From the IMG/VR virus record IMGVR_UViG_3300041411_000027, positions 1-63,282 of that record: a stretch of DNA of 63,282 bases; one strand, given 5' to 3'. The position numbers were made by a program, and so were the translations under genes. The notes beneath the pieces are model-generated. The model saw only the letters and a list, made by a program, of their open reading frames with translations. It did no database searches and was not told the DNA's origin. Shown in pieces: positions 40,513-47,281 of this stretch (position 1 is its first letter; each line of letters opens with the position of its first letter). The DNA is from a virus.

Positions 40513-41013
40513 ATGGCTAAGCAAATCAACCCAATCGAAACTGCTATCACTGAATACCTGAAAGCTCAAGGCATCAAGTATAGTGTGGTGCCTCTGGGAG
40601 CTGCGAAGCTTGATGGCTGGGAGTGTGATCGCTGGTCTGTGTGGTTTGAACGTGAAGGCAAAAATATCTTAGAAACAACCTATCACACTGGCATCGGACA
40701 CCGTGAAAGTAAAGTGCCAATGCCTGCCGATATCAAACGCCTTGCACCTAACATCATGGCACGCGTTGACTGGGAACGTATGTGGGTTAAGCCTGTCGCC
40801 CCGCACGCCGCTGGCGTTCTTAGCAGCTTGCTTCTGGATTCCAGTTCTGCCGAACAAAATTTCCATGATTGGTGTGATGAATTGGGTTACGATAAAGACA
40901 GCATCAAGGCTCAAGGTATTTACAACGCCTGCTGTGAAACCTTGACAAAAATGCGTTCGTTCTTCACTGGCACCGAACGTCAAGCCATGCAAGAAATCTT
41001 GCAGGACTATTAA
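40513..41013 (+). CDS. Conserved hypothetical phage protein
   Basis: 166 residues from the ATG at 40513. The C-terminal half (V-L-S-S-L-L-L-D-S-S-S-A-E-Q-N-F-H-D-W-C-D-E-L-G-Y-D) is a widespread phage motif (two-helix, D-S-x-(A/S)-x-(E)-x-x-F-x-x-(W/F)-C), unknown function. N-terminal part is alpha/beta. Confidence 0.7.
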   Translation: MAKQINPIETAITEYLKAQGIKYSVVPLGAAKLDGWECDRWSVWFEREGKNILETTYHTGIGHRESKVPMPADIKRLAPNIMARVDWERMWVKPVAPHAAGVLSSLLLDSSSAEQNFHDWCDELGYDKDSIKAQGIYNACCETLTKMRSFFTGTERQAMQEILQDY

Positions 41014-41021
41014 TCTAGGGC

Positions 41022-41049
41022 TTGCATTGCCCATTCAATTCGGTAGAAT
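41022..41049 (+). promoter_or_regulatory. Promoter with perfect 8 bp hairpin over the -10
   Basis: TTGCAT (41022-41027), 16-base spacer, TAGAAT (41044-41049). GCCCATTC (41029-41036) pairs with GAATGGGC (41046-41053). GGGC at 41018-41021 could pair with the same GCCC, giving two exclusive folds. Confidence 0.8.
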
Positions 41050-41078
41050 GGGCCACACACAAACAAAGGATACGCATC

Positions 41079-41360
41079 ATGACACCTTCAGACCTGAAAT
41101 ATCACGTACAGCAAGCCAACGGCGACAGCCACTATTTTGACCGTTCGTCCATGCGGTTTTTCGGTGATACGATGGCAAACTACGGCTGCCGGTCTGCTGA
41201 AGTGACAACCAACTATGACGCCAATGGCGAGTATGTCGGTGAAGGTGGCGTAGCTGTCGAAGTGTGGGAGCTGTACCGCAAACGAGCTGTTAAGCATGGC
41301 TTGAAGGATTCTGTGTATTTTGCAAAGGATGATTACCGCCGGGTTTATCCTGCAAAATAA
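41079..41360 (+). CDS. Small conserved protein with RFFGDTMANYG motif
   Basis: 93 residues. S-M-R-F-F-G-D-T-M-A-N-Y-G followed by W-E-L-Y-R and a basic end fits a family of small proteins in phages and plasmids (DUF7447-like). Function unknown. Single-gene unit. Confidence 0.65.
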   Translation: MTPSDLKYHVQQANGDSHYFDRSSMRFFGDTMANYGCRSAEVTTNYDANGEYVGEGGVAVEVWELYRKRAVKHGLKDSVYFAKDDYRRVYPAK

Positions 41361-41364
41361 AAGC

Positions 41365-41392
41365 TTGCAAGGGCTGTTCACTCTGATAGAAT
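41365..41392 (+). promoter_or_regulatory. Promoter with 10 bp hairpin over the -10
   Basis: TTGCAA (41365-41370), 16-base spacer, TAGAAT (41387-41392). AGGGCTGTTC (41370-41379) pairs with GAATAGCCCT (41389-41398) with one G-U wobble. Confidence 0.8.
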
Positions 41393-41425
41393 AGCCCTAC
41401 ACAAACCGAAACAGGATGTAGCATC

Positions 41426-41641
41426 ATGGCAAAGTATCAGTCTGAAATCATGACAGTCATTAACAATAAGACTGAAAAGCAGACGCACTTCATTCGCATT
41501 TGTGACGTATGGCGTCGCTGTACAGCCGCTGACAATCGCAAACGCTTTTCAGAAGCTACAGGCTACAGTTCTCTAATGACAACCAATGACGGTAAGTTTA
41601 CCCGTCATTATACAACCCTGACGTTTGACTTTGAGGTGTGA
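41426..41641 (+). CDS. Hypothetical basic 71-residue protein
   Basis: Leader ends GCATC-ATG like its neighbours. Basic and Cys-containing (I-C-D-V-W-R-R-C-T). Some resemblance to the RFFGDTM-motif protein by size and layout. First of two coupled genes. Confidence 0.65.
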   Translation: MAKYQSEIMTVINNKTEKQTHFIRICDVWRRCTAADNRKRFSEATGYSSLMTTNDGKFTRHYTTLTFDFEV

Positions 41642-41642
41642 C

Positions 41643-41879
41643 ATGAACACAAATCAGCACGTGGCCACTTTCACCCGGTTGACAGACGGTGACGAATCGT
41701 ATGGGCCGGACAAGTCCGCCAAGATTTACAAAATCACCACGCCAGACGGTAGTGTCAGCTTTGCCATTAGCTTGTTCGAGGGCGATGTTTTGCAAAGCTG
41801 TCAAGGTGATTATGTCTCTTATGGTTGGGCAATGCGGCCTGTTATCGAATGGCTGGACAACGGTGATTTTTATCTGTAG
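41643..41879 (+). CDS. Hypothetical 78-residue protein
   Basis: ATG at 41643, one base after the previous TGA. Beta-rich (V-A-T-F-T-R-L, A-K-I-Y-K-I-T), Gly/Asp turns. No promoter of its own seen. Confidence 0.65.
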   Translation: MNTNQHVATFTRLTDGDESYGPDKSAKIYKITTPDGSVSFAISLFEGDVLQSCQGDYVSYGWAMRPVIEWLDNGDFYL

Positions 41880-41896
41880 ATTTTTACTAATACCGC

Positions 41897-41925
41897 TTGC
41901 CAATGGTTGGCGGTATTGATAAGAT
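41897..41925 (+). promoter_or_regulatory. Promoter with hairpin over the -35
   Basis: TTGCCA (41897-41902), 17-base spacer, TAAGAT (41920-41925). AATACCG (41889-41895) and CGGTATT (41911-41917) enclose the -35, with an inner CCAA/TTGG. Confidence 0.7.
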
Positions 41926-41957
41926 GCCTACACACCAACGAACAAAGGGCTCACAAA

Positions 41958-42164
41958 ATGAAAACTTCAGGACTAACTCGCGTTATCATCCGTGACGCAA
42001 ACGGTAATGTGCAGGGTAACCCGAAGGGCTACAAAGACCACACACAAGCTCAAAAACAGATTGACAACCGTTTGAATAAGTTGTTAAATGATATCGCTGA
42101 CAAGAAATACCCTAACCGGATTCACGGCGTAGTAATCGCCACTTGCAAATGGGAGCTTGTATAA
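41958..42164 (+). CDS. Hypothetical basic 68-residue protein
   Basis: ATG at 41958 behind AAAGGG. Basic, with G-N-P-K-G-Y-K-D-H-T-Q-A and a final beta strand. Coupled to the next gene. Confidence 0.65.
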   Translation: MKTSGLTRVIIRDANGNVQGNPKGYKDHTQAQKQIDNRLNKLLNDIADKKYPNRIHGVVIATCKWELV

Positions 42165-42370
42165 TGTTGATCTTCAATTATGAAACCAAAAAGGCCATGA
42201 AAGAGTGCATTGGCCAGCCTTTGAAATTCACTGAAACATCCATGTTTGGCCCTGAATACAAGCCAGACGGCAAGCTGTGCGGCTGCAATCGCCCACACTT
42301 GACAGGCTACAAACGTGAGTTTTTCGCCAACGTAACAATGGTTGACGGTAAGATAGCAAAAGTGGAATAG
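42164..42370 (+). CDS. Conserved hypothetical 68-residue protein
   Basis: ATG overlaps the previous TAA. T-S-M-F-G-P-E-Y-K, G-C-N-R-P-H-L-T-G-Y-K-R-E-F-F-A is a pattern I associate with short phage proteins of unknown role. Confidence 0.65.
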   Translation: MLIFNYETKKAMKECIGQPLKFTETSMFGPEYKPDGKLCGCNRPHLTGYKREFFANVTMVDGKIAKVE

Positions 42371-42386
42371 ATTTATATTCAAGGGC

Positions 42387-42415
42387 TTGCAATTGAGCGA
42401 GCCCTTCGATATGAT
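42387..42415 (+). promoter_or_regulatory. Promoter with perfect 7 bp hairpin over the -35
   Basis: TTGCAA (42387-42392), 17-base spacer, TATGAT (42410-42415). AAGGGCT (42381-42387) and AGCCCTT (42400-42406) enclose the -35. Confidence 0.7.
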
Positions 42416-42449
42416 GCCTGTTCACAATCAACGCTCTAGGACGTTCGCC

Positions 42450-42734
42450 ATGATCACCATTACTAGTCTGACCCATCCTGTAATGATTGCAAAGATTCGT
42501 CACGGCCTTCGCTGTGCTGCCTTGGGTAATGGTCATTTGCTTGGCGGGCATGATAACCGTGTGTATATCCAGAATCGCAAGGGCCACAACATCATGCGAA
42601 TCGACTACAAAGGCAATGGCCAGTTTGTGGCGTATGGTGGGGCAGACTGGGGCTTAACTGAAGTGACTGAGGTTGTCAAGGCTGCATTGCGTCGTGCTAC
42701 AGTTCGCACAATCCTCAATCGTAAAATAGTTTGA
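42450..42734 (+). CDS. Hypothetical basic 94-residue protein
   Basis: ATG at 42450. Basic and His-rich (K-I-R-H-G-L-R-C-A), with a helix near the end. Single-gene unit. Confidence 0.6.
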   Translation: MITITSLTHPVMIAKIRHGLRCAALGNGHLLGGHDNRVYIQNRKGHNIMRIDYKGNGQFVAYGGADWGLTEVTEVVKAALRRATVRTILNRKIV

Positions 42735-42743
42735 AAATAGTTG

Positions 42744-42771
42744 TTGACGTGTGTTGTGGCTTCTGTAGAAT
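42744..42771 (+). promoter_or_regulatory. Sigma70-type promoter with leader hairpin
   Basis: TTGACG (42744-42749), 16-base spacer, TAGAAT (42766-42771). The leader has a perfect GGGAAGC-aagaca-GCTTCCC (42782-42801). Confidence 0.85.
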
Positions 42772-42823
42772 GGCAGACATAGGGAAGCAAGACAGCTTCC
42801 CAGCCAACCAAAGGTAGAACATC

Positions 42824-43108
42824 ATGAGCGAAGTTAAAACCATCAAAGTCAACGCCATCGCCTCCACTCTGGCCAATGACTACTTCGACGCCACTGGCTA
42901 CAGCATTGTCGGCACGGTGGTTAGTGAGGCTTGCACTGGTTACGCTGGTAACGTGGTCCATGTTGGTGAATCCAGTGGTAGTGAAATGCGGATGGAAAAC
43001 GACGCTGCATATTACATGAGCCGTAAGAACGGCTACAGCAAGCAAGACCTGTACCTTCAGTTGCACGGCGTGCATGGTGTGATGGAAACCTTCAAAATCA
43101 TTAAATAA
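42824..43108 (+). CDS. Hypothetical 94-residue protein
   Basis: ATG preceded by AACATC. Alpha/beta with V-G-E-S-S-G-S-E-M in the middle and a helical end. Single-gene unit. Confidence 0.65.
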   Translation: MSEVKTIKVNAIASTLANDYFDATGYSIVGTVVSEACTGYAGNVVHVGESSGSEMRMENDAAYYMSRKNGYSKQDLYLQLHGVHGVMETFKIIK

Positions 43109-43113
43109 AGGTG

Positions 43114-43142
43114 TTGCACTGGGGTTGTGAAGTCGATACAAT
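43114..43142 (+). promoter_or_regulatory. Promoter with 7 bp hairpin around the -10
   Basis: TTGCAC (43114-43119), 17-base spacer, TACAAT (43137-43142). TGTGAAG (43126-43132) and CTTCACA (43145-43151) enclose the -10. Confidence 0.75.
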
Positions 43143-43174
43143 GGCTTCACACCCACACAATGAGGCACAGCATC

Positions 43175-43384
43175 ATGACCAAGACCAAATCCTACTACAG
43201 CCTTCTGATCCTTCAAGATGGCAAGTGGTGCATCCATTTTGGTGATTACGACCGTCAAGTGGTAGAAGACGAAAAGCAGGATTTTCAAGAATCCTATGGT
43301 GCGGCCTGCAAGATGAAAATCATTAGCACAGGCGATAGTCAGGCGGATATTGACGCTAAAGTGGCTGAATTGAACAACAAATAA
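43175..43384 (+). CDS. Conserved hypothetical 69-residue protein
   Basis: Y-Y-S-L-L-I-L-Q-D-G-K-W-C-I-H-F-G-D-Y-D-R and a C-terminal S-Q-A-D-I-D match a short protein found in many phages of Gram-negative hosts; unknown function. Confidence 0.7.
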   Translation: MTKTKSYYSLLILQDGKWCIHFGDYDRQVVEDEKQDFQESYGAACKMKIISTGDSQADIDAKVAELNNK

Positions 43385-43388
43385 AAGC

Positions 43389-43418
43389 TTGTATAGTGGA
43401 GCATTGCTTTGATAGAAT
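43389..43418 (+). promoter_or_regulatory. Promoter with 10 bp bulged hairpin over the -10
   Basis: TTGTAT (43389-43394), 18-base spacer, TAGAAT (43413-43418). GTGGAGCATT (43396-43405) pairs with AATGCTCCCAC (43416-43426) with one bulge. Confidence 0.7.
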
Positions 43419-43448
43419 GCTCCCACACCAAACGTAGGAGCTTGCAGC

Positions 43449-43691
43449 ATGAAAAAGATTCAAACCTTCACTAACGCCAATCTTGAATCCGTCAAAGTGG
43501 CGAACATCTTTCAAACAACGGCACAGCCGGGTATGGAAGCAATCCACGTGCCATCTTATGAGGTGTCGACTACATCCGGTGGGGTTGATGTTGGTTGGAA
43601 GTTTGAAAGCTTTGCACAGCTTGAAGATGCACAGCAATTCGCTTTGCAGTTCATCATGCCCAAGGGAATGCTTTGCAAGATTGTGTCTTGA
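43449..43691 (+). CDS. Hypothetical 80-residue protein
   Basis: Behind TAGGAG. Beta-rich with a helix near the end (L-E-D-A-Q-Q-F-A-L-Q-F). First gene of a two-gene unit. Confidence 0.65.
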   Translation: MKKIQTFTNANLESVKVANIFQTTAQPGMEAIHVPSYEVSTTSGGVDVGWKFESFAQLEDAQQFALQFIMPKGMLCKIVS

Positions 43692-43703
43692 GGAATAAAT
43701 CAA

Positions 43704-43931
43704 ATGCCTATCGTAGACAGAACAGACGTGGGAAGCGGGGATTGTGTGCTGGTAACAGGCTCTATTGGCCCTCAGTTTGAGCCTAAACTGTTTGCCGCAA
43801 AAGATGCAGCAATGGCTTATGCTAAAGAGATAATGAAGTATGGGAAGGCTCACAAGGTGTGGCCAGAATTCTCCCCTTGCTTAGAAAATCGTTGGAAATC
43901 GGACATGATCCGTATGAAAATAATTTCATAA
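43704..43931 (+). CDS. Hypothetical 75-residue protein
   Basis: Follows the previous gene by 12 bases (GAGGAATAAATCAA leader). V-L-V-T-G-S-I-G-P then a helix and a basic end. No own promoter seen. Confidence 0.6.
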   Translation: MPIVDRTDVGSGDCVLVTGSIGPQFEPKLFAAKDAAMAYAKEIMKYGKAHKVWPEFSPCLENRWKSDMIRMKIIS

Positions 43932-43937
43932 TCCCGC

Positions 43938-43966
43938 TTGCAATGTCTTTTCCATAGGTCTAGAAT
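43938..43966 (+). promoter_or_regulatory. Sigma70-type promoter with leader hairpin
   Basis: TTGCAA (43938-43943), 17-base spacer, TAGAAT (43961-43966). GGGGC (43976-43980) and GCCCC (43996-44000) with inner GGC/GCC fold the leader. Confidence 0.75.
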
Positions 43967-44020
43967 GTATTTCAAGGGGCAAGGCAATCAAGCCAGCCCC
44001 ACTCTAGATAGGGTAGCATC

Positions 44021-44269
44021 ATGAAACTGGAAAACACTGTAAGCGTCTACGGCCACACCTTCAGCTTGAATGTATCTGTAAAGAGTGGCATGGATTGGAC
44101 AGGCGAAAAGCCAGCCTACACTCACTTTTGCCTGATTCAATTGGGCGACGACAAAGCACAAGCCGAAGGCAAAGCTGCTGTGATTAAGTCTCTTATGGCC
44201 GCTGGCGGTGTCTACAAATTCACCTTGCAGGCAACGCCTAAAGTGGCATCCTACAGTGAAGAATTGTAA
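44021..44269 (+). CDS. Hypothetical 82-residue protein
   Basis: Leader ends AGCATC-ATG. Beta-rich first half (S-V-Y-G-H-T-F-S-L-N-V-S-V-K), helix, then final strands. Single-gene unit. Confidence 0.65.
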   Translation: MKLENTVSVYGHTFSLNVSVKSGMDWTGEKPAYTHFCLIQLGDDKAQAEGKAAVIKSLMAAGGVYKFTLQATPKVASYSEEL

Positions 44270-44276
44270 ATAAAGC

Positions 44277-44305
44277 TTGCTCTAGTGTGTGGTGGCTGAT
44301 AAGAT
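44277..44305 (+). promoter_or_regulatory. Promoter with 12 bp wobble-containing hairpin over the -10
   Basis: TTGCTC (44277-44282), 17-base spacer, TAAGAT (44300-44305). GTGTGTGGTGGC (44285-44296) pairs with GCTGTCACACAC (44306-44317), using three G-U wobbles, which only RNA can use. Confidence 0.65.
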
Positions 44306-44330
44306 GCTGTCACACACAAAGGAGAACACC

Positions 44331-44420
44331 ATGCTAACCATCACCGAAACTTGTATCATCGTGGGCTTTTGCAGTGCTGCTGTTATCGCTCAATACCTCT
44401 TTACACTCTACAGGAAGTAA
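44331..44420 (+). CDS. 29-residue membrane peptide
   Basis: ATG seven bases after AAAGGAG. The product starts MLTITETCIIVGFCSAAVIA and is a single membrane helix with a short basic end. First of three tightly spaced genes. Confidence 0.6.
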   Translation: MLTITETCIIVGFCSAAVIAQYLFTLYRK

Positions 44421-44424
44421 AATC

Positions 44425-44682
44425 ATGTTCGCTCTAATCTTGTCTCTGTGCATCAATGCAGCACATTGTAATGATTACATCATAGATAGCAGTCCATCAG
44501 AAGCTGACTGTCACTCAATGCTTGTAAAGCGTTCTGATAGCTTTGCAGTGGCTTGGGGCGATGAATACGCCAACCGTGAGCTAACCAAATGGCTCAAGCC
44601 CTACAACATCATAGAACCCATTGAACGCGTTACAGACTATGATTTTACATGCCCATTCATTCCTGAGACTGATATCCCATGA
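44425..44682 (+). CDS. Exported DUF1482-like protein
   Basis: 85 residues from the ATG at 44425. Short signal-like start (M-F-A-L-I-L-S-L-C-I-N-A-A-H-C-N-D-Y) then small acidic domain with three Cys. The Cys-rich start and size resemble DUF1482 proteins of enteric prophages, of unknown function. Confidence 0.65.
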   Translation: MFALILSLCINAAHCNDYIIDSSPSEADCHSMLVKRSDSFAVAWGDEYANRELTKWLKPYNIIEPIERVTDYDFTCPFIPETDIP

Positions 44683-44810
44683 ATGAACAACATTTCACCA
44701 ACAAAACAGCCGCAACACTCTTTAGAGACGAAATGCGTCTAGCTGGATTTAATGCGTATTCCATACGCCTAACACATAACTCTTTTCTAGTCAGATTCTG
44801 GAAAGCGTAA
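44679..44810 (+). CDS. 43-residue hypothetical protein
   Basis: ATGA overlap with the previous gene. Basic (MNEQHFTNKTAATLFRDEMR at the start, F-L-V-R-F-W-K-A at the end). Its last codons form the first hairpin of the array that follows. Confidence 0.55.
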   Translation: MNEQHFTNKTAATLFRDEMRLAGFNAYSIRLTHNSFLVRFWKA

Positions 44811-45058
44811 GCTTTCAGTAGTTCAATATTCAAACCTACGGTTTAAGAGTTAGCACAGAAGAAAAGAGCAAAAGACTTTCTTAGAAAGGGGTTTTTTCAT
44901 TAATGAAAACCCCTGTAAAACCTCTTTAAAAGGTCTTCTAACCTAGCCTTACGGCTAGCGGCTACCCTACTCAGTCCTACGGACTAAAACGCCTCCTATG
45001 GCCTTGCAGGCCGTATAGAATAAGGCTTTGCATGATATCCCATCATACCTACGGTATA
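44799..45058 (+). repeat. Array of small hairpins with CCTACGG-type loops
   Basis: Short perfect stems with different sequences but similar loops: GAAAGC-gtaa-GCTTTC, AAACC-tac-GGTTT, CTAGCC-ttac-GGCTAG (44943-44958), AGTCC-tac-GGACT (about 44972-44984), GGCC-ttgca-GGCC, ATACC-tac-GGTAT (about 45046-45058). A larger hairpin, AGGGGTTtt-TTCAT/ATGAA-AACCCCT, lies at about 44886-44913. Confidence 0.7.
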
Positions 45059-45393
45059 AGCTGAAATACCCTCAAAACATGATAAACCCCTTTCCCCAGC
45101 GTGGCCTACAGGGTAGGGCTAAGCGAGCGACATTTTCTCTCTCGTTTTCTCATATGCGAAGCATTCCTAATACCCCTATCGTGTGCATAGGATGCATGTC
45201 TGTGTGTGCATGTCAACAATAATCAATGTAATACTAACGTAGCTGTCGCTACAACATAAGAGCATGATACATGCCGTAGCGTGTTGCTCACACGTTCCTC
45301 TATATATCATGCGACCGTATATCCCCAAATGCATATGCACTGTGAGATATAACGCTCTAGTACAAGGGTTACAGACAGATTCGAGTGTGTTTT

Positions 45394-45409
45394 CGTTCCA
45401 CGTGGAACA
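45394..45409. promoter_or_regulatory. Second parS-like site
   Basis: CGTTCCACGTGGAACA matches TGTTCCACGTGGAACA at 15 of 16 positions; the 14 bp core is a perfect palindrome. It is 6.6 kb from the first site and in non-coding DNA. Confidence 0.75.
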
Positions 45410-45610
45410 TATCCCACTGACAAAATGATACAGATATGCGACATGTATTCTATGTGCGGGGTCTATGCTTGTGTGTATGGTGTGAGCGAAAGAGGCATTC
45501 TTTTATGCAAGGTTGATGCCAGCTTATTTCTCAAAAGCTCGGCTTCCTATCTCGGCCCTCCGCTTCTTGCTAAGCACCTATGAGGACGGGCTGATTTTCT
45601 GACAGACGTG

Positions 45611-45640
45611 AAAAAGCCTCCGACGAAGGAGGCTATTATT
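45611..45640 (-). terminator. Bidirectional terminator of the leftward block
   Basis: AGCCTCC (45615-45621) and GGAGGCT (45628-45634). Minus-strand RNA ends in TTTTTC; plus-strand RNA in ATTATTTTT. It stops transcription from both sides. Confidence 0.88.
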
Positions 45641-45655
45641 TTTGACGGGATTTGG

Positions 45656-46114
45656 TTATTGCGTACAGGAAGAGTAGACTTCTGAAATTTCGGCGGTTGG
45701 GTTTTTCTGCATGAACTTCCACATCCGCATATAAAGTCTGTCGTATTCTAGTGTACACAGTTTTGGACAATTCTCTCTGATCCATAATCGTAGGCCACCT
45801 TCCACTACATTGTTAGTGGCATTCTGTTGGTTTTGGCTTCTAGTTGCCCACCGCAGATTATCCTTATGATTATTCATCTTGTCACGGTCGATATGATCAA
45901 CCATTGGCAGGTCTTCAGGATTCTCATGCCAAGCCATACAAACTAGACGATGAACACGGGTAAGCTTACGTGTGCCGTCTGGGAAGTAGATAGTTGTGTA
46001 CTTGTAGGCAGGAATACCTGTCTCGCACTGAGCCTTCCAGCGTTGGCTTTGTTCATCCCAGATTCGACCGTCTTCTGTTGCCCAGTAACGAGGTGCTATC
46101 GGTACTTGCCTCAT
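45656..46114 (-). CDS. HNH homing endonuclease
   Basis: 152 residues from the ATG at 46114 (TGATG overlap). A start with Y-W-A-T-E-D-G-R-I-W-D (NUMOD4-like) and M-V-D-H-I-D-R-D-K-M-N-N-H-K-D-N-L-R-W-A-T is the HNH_3 core. Last gene of the leftward block; likely a mobile gene. Confidence 0.85.
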   Translation of the reverse strand: MRQVPIAPRYWATEDGRIWDEQSQRWKAQCETGIPAYKYTTIYFPDGTRKLTRVHRLVCMAWHENPEDLPMVDHIDRDKMNNHKDNLRWATRSQNQQNATNNVVEGGLRLWIRENCPKLCTLEYDRLYMRMWKFMQKNPTAEISEVYSSCTQ

Positions 46115-46326
46115 CAATAGGCACCACGTCGAGGACATCTGAATGAGTGGCTGTAGTTGATCGTATCCACTCCGCAGTCTCCACAACGGTGACGTTCAAT
46201 CATTTCCTCATCCATTTGTTTATGGAGTGCAAGAGTTTTCTCCTGTCTAATCTTCATTTCTTCAGGAGTGAGGGTTACCCGCATCATGGCAAGCAGAGCT
46301 TCAATACTACTCTTTGCTTCAGACAT
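46114..46326 (-). CDS. Small protein with C-terminal zinc-ribbon
   Basis: 70 residues. Charged helix, then C-G-D-C-G and a later R-C-P-R-R, a zinc-knuckle-like layout. Coupled to both neighbours. Confidence 0.65.
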   Translation of the reverse strand: MSEAKSSIEALLAMMRVTLTPEEMKIRQEKTLALHKQMDEEMIERHRCGDCGVDTINYSHSFRCPRRGAY

Positions 46327-46520
46327 TATGACTTACCCAGATCAAGACTGACGGGAGCTATCTGAATGTCCATCCTGTCAATCACAATCTGAAGAGCGTT
46401 ACGAATCGCGTTCTCAATAATGTGTTTGTCAGCGGTACGGCTGTTGGAGCTGTATATTGCTAACTCCGCACGTTCAGCAATATTGTAGATTTCTTGTGCG
46501 GTTGGCATTGGTAGTTTCAT
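46326..46520 (-). CDS. Hypothetical 64-residue helical protein
   Basis: Coupled by overlap (TAATG). Amphipathic helices (A-Q-E-I-Y-N-I-A-E-R-A-E-L-A-I-Y), no named domain. Confidence 0.65.
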   Translation of the reverse strand: MKLPMPTAQEIYNIAERAELAIYSSNSRTADKHIIENAIRNALQIVIDRMDIQIAPVSLDLGKS

Positions 46521-46681
46521 GGCTTCACTCCTGTAGTTGGAAGGGCAACGCCCTTGATATATTGTTGCATCAGCACTTTGTAATCAATGATGGCATCAGG
46601 GTGAGCAGCTTTATAGGCTGCTACATAGGCTGTCCATCCTGTTGGGTTCTCATTGCTCTTAATCTTCACAGTTGTTTCCAT
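46517..46681 (-). CDS. 54-residue hypothetical protein
   Basis: ATG at 46681; stop overlaps the next start (ATGA). The start METTVKIKSNENPTGWTAYV is followed by Y-K-A-A-H-P-D-A and one helix. Identified from coupling and continuous frame. Confidence 0.6.
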   Translation of the reverse strand: METTVKIKSNENPTGWTAYVAAYKAAHPDAIIDYKVLMQQYIKGVALPTTGVKP

Positions 46682-46962
46682 TCGAAGCACCCCTCTCGCA
46701 CTGCTGGAACACAGCCTTCAGGCACATCCCCGCCACAGAGGCAGTTATCACCCATACGGCAATAGCCTTGCTCCACTACAGGCCAGTTACGACGTAGCCA
46801 GTTGATAGTGCGATAAGCCATTTGACCAGCCTCACTACGCATCAACTCTTTCGCACACTGACAACCACCATTAGTCACCATTGTGCCCGGTGCTTTGTAG
46901 TGGAAGATACAGCCACCATCAGAGCAACCCATCATATCAGGGACATAGTGTTGTTTGTTCAT
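46666..46962 (-). CDS. Cys-rich 98-residue protein
   Basis: Nine or more Cys in spaced groups (M-G-C-S-D-G-G-C, G-G-C-Q-C, Y-C-R-M-G-D-N-C-L-C-G-G, G-C-V-P). Metal binding or disulfides are likely. Overlaps the next gene by 16 bases. Confidence 0.7.
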   Translation of the reverse strand: MNKQHYVPDMMGCSDGGCIFHYKAPGTMVTNGGCQCAKELMRSEAGQMAYRTINWLRRNWPVVEQGYCRMGDNCLCGGDVPEGCVPAVREGCFEWKQL

Positions 46963-47111
46963 TCAAAATCCTCCGGGTACAGTTCTTCTTCATACTCATT
47001 GCCGAACATTTCCAATACATCAGATGCCCAGCGTGCGGCTCCTGCTGGAGCTGTATTCAACACTTCTGCTAGTCGGTCATAGAAGTCTTCATACTCGTTC
47101 TGTGGTTTCAT
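46959..47111 (-). CDS. 50-residue acidic protein
   Basis: ATG at 47111 behind GGAGGAAG, stop in an ATGA overlap. Acidic helix (N-E-Y-E-D-F-Y-D-R-L-A-E-V-L ... E-E-E-L-Y-P-E-D-F-E). Confidence 0.65.
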   Translation of the reverse strand: MKPQNEYEDFYDRLAEVLNTAPAGAARWASDVLEMFGNEYEEELYPEDFE

Positions 47112-47281
47112 TCTTCCTCCTTTCTCAAGCCTAAGCTCACCATGATCCAGTGCAATCTGAACTTCTTATAGTTTGGGAGGCTCATGTAAGAGCCGTCACC
47201 CATCACCATGATGTGTCCACGGTGCGGGTGATGTAGCTCGTAAGCACCTTTCAAAAGGATTTTAGCCTTTTCAGAGGTCAT
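47108..47281 (-). CDS. 57-residue hypothetical protein
   Basis: ATGA overlaps at both ends. His-rich middle (L-H-H-P-H-R-G-H), basic end containing the next ribosome site. Confidence 0.6.
   Translation of the reverse strand: MTSEKAKILLKGAYELHHPHRGHIMVMGDGSYMSLPNYKKFRLHWIMVSLGLRKEEE

Larger units (their letters stand above)
44811..45655. other. Non-coding hinge between the two gene blocks
   Basis: About 845 bases without a supported gene between the rightward and leftward blocks. It holds the hairpin array, the small stem GTAGC-tgtc-GCTAC (about 45239-45252), a parS-like site, alternating purine-pyrimidine stretches (near 45180-45215) and the terminator at its right end. Its purpose is unclear. 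Confidence 0.6.

Noticed and set aside
45028-45222. Plus-strand 64-codon frame in the hinge
   Set aside because: No ribosome site and it spans a hairpin and a TG/CA-rich stretch; no protein-like pattern.
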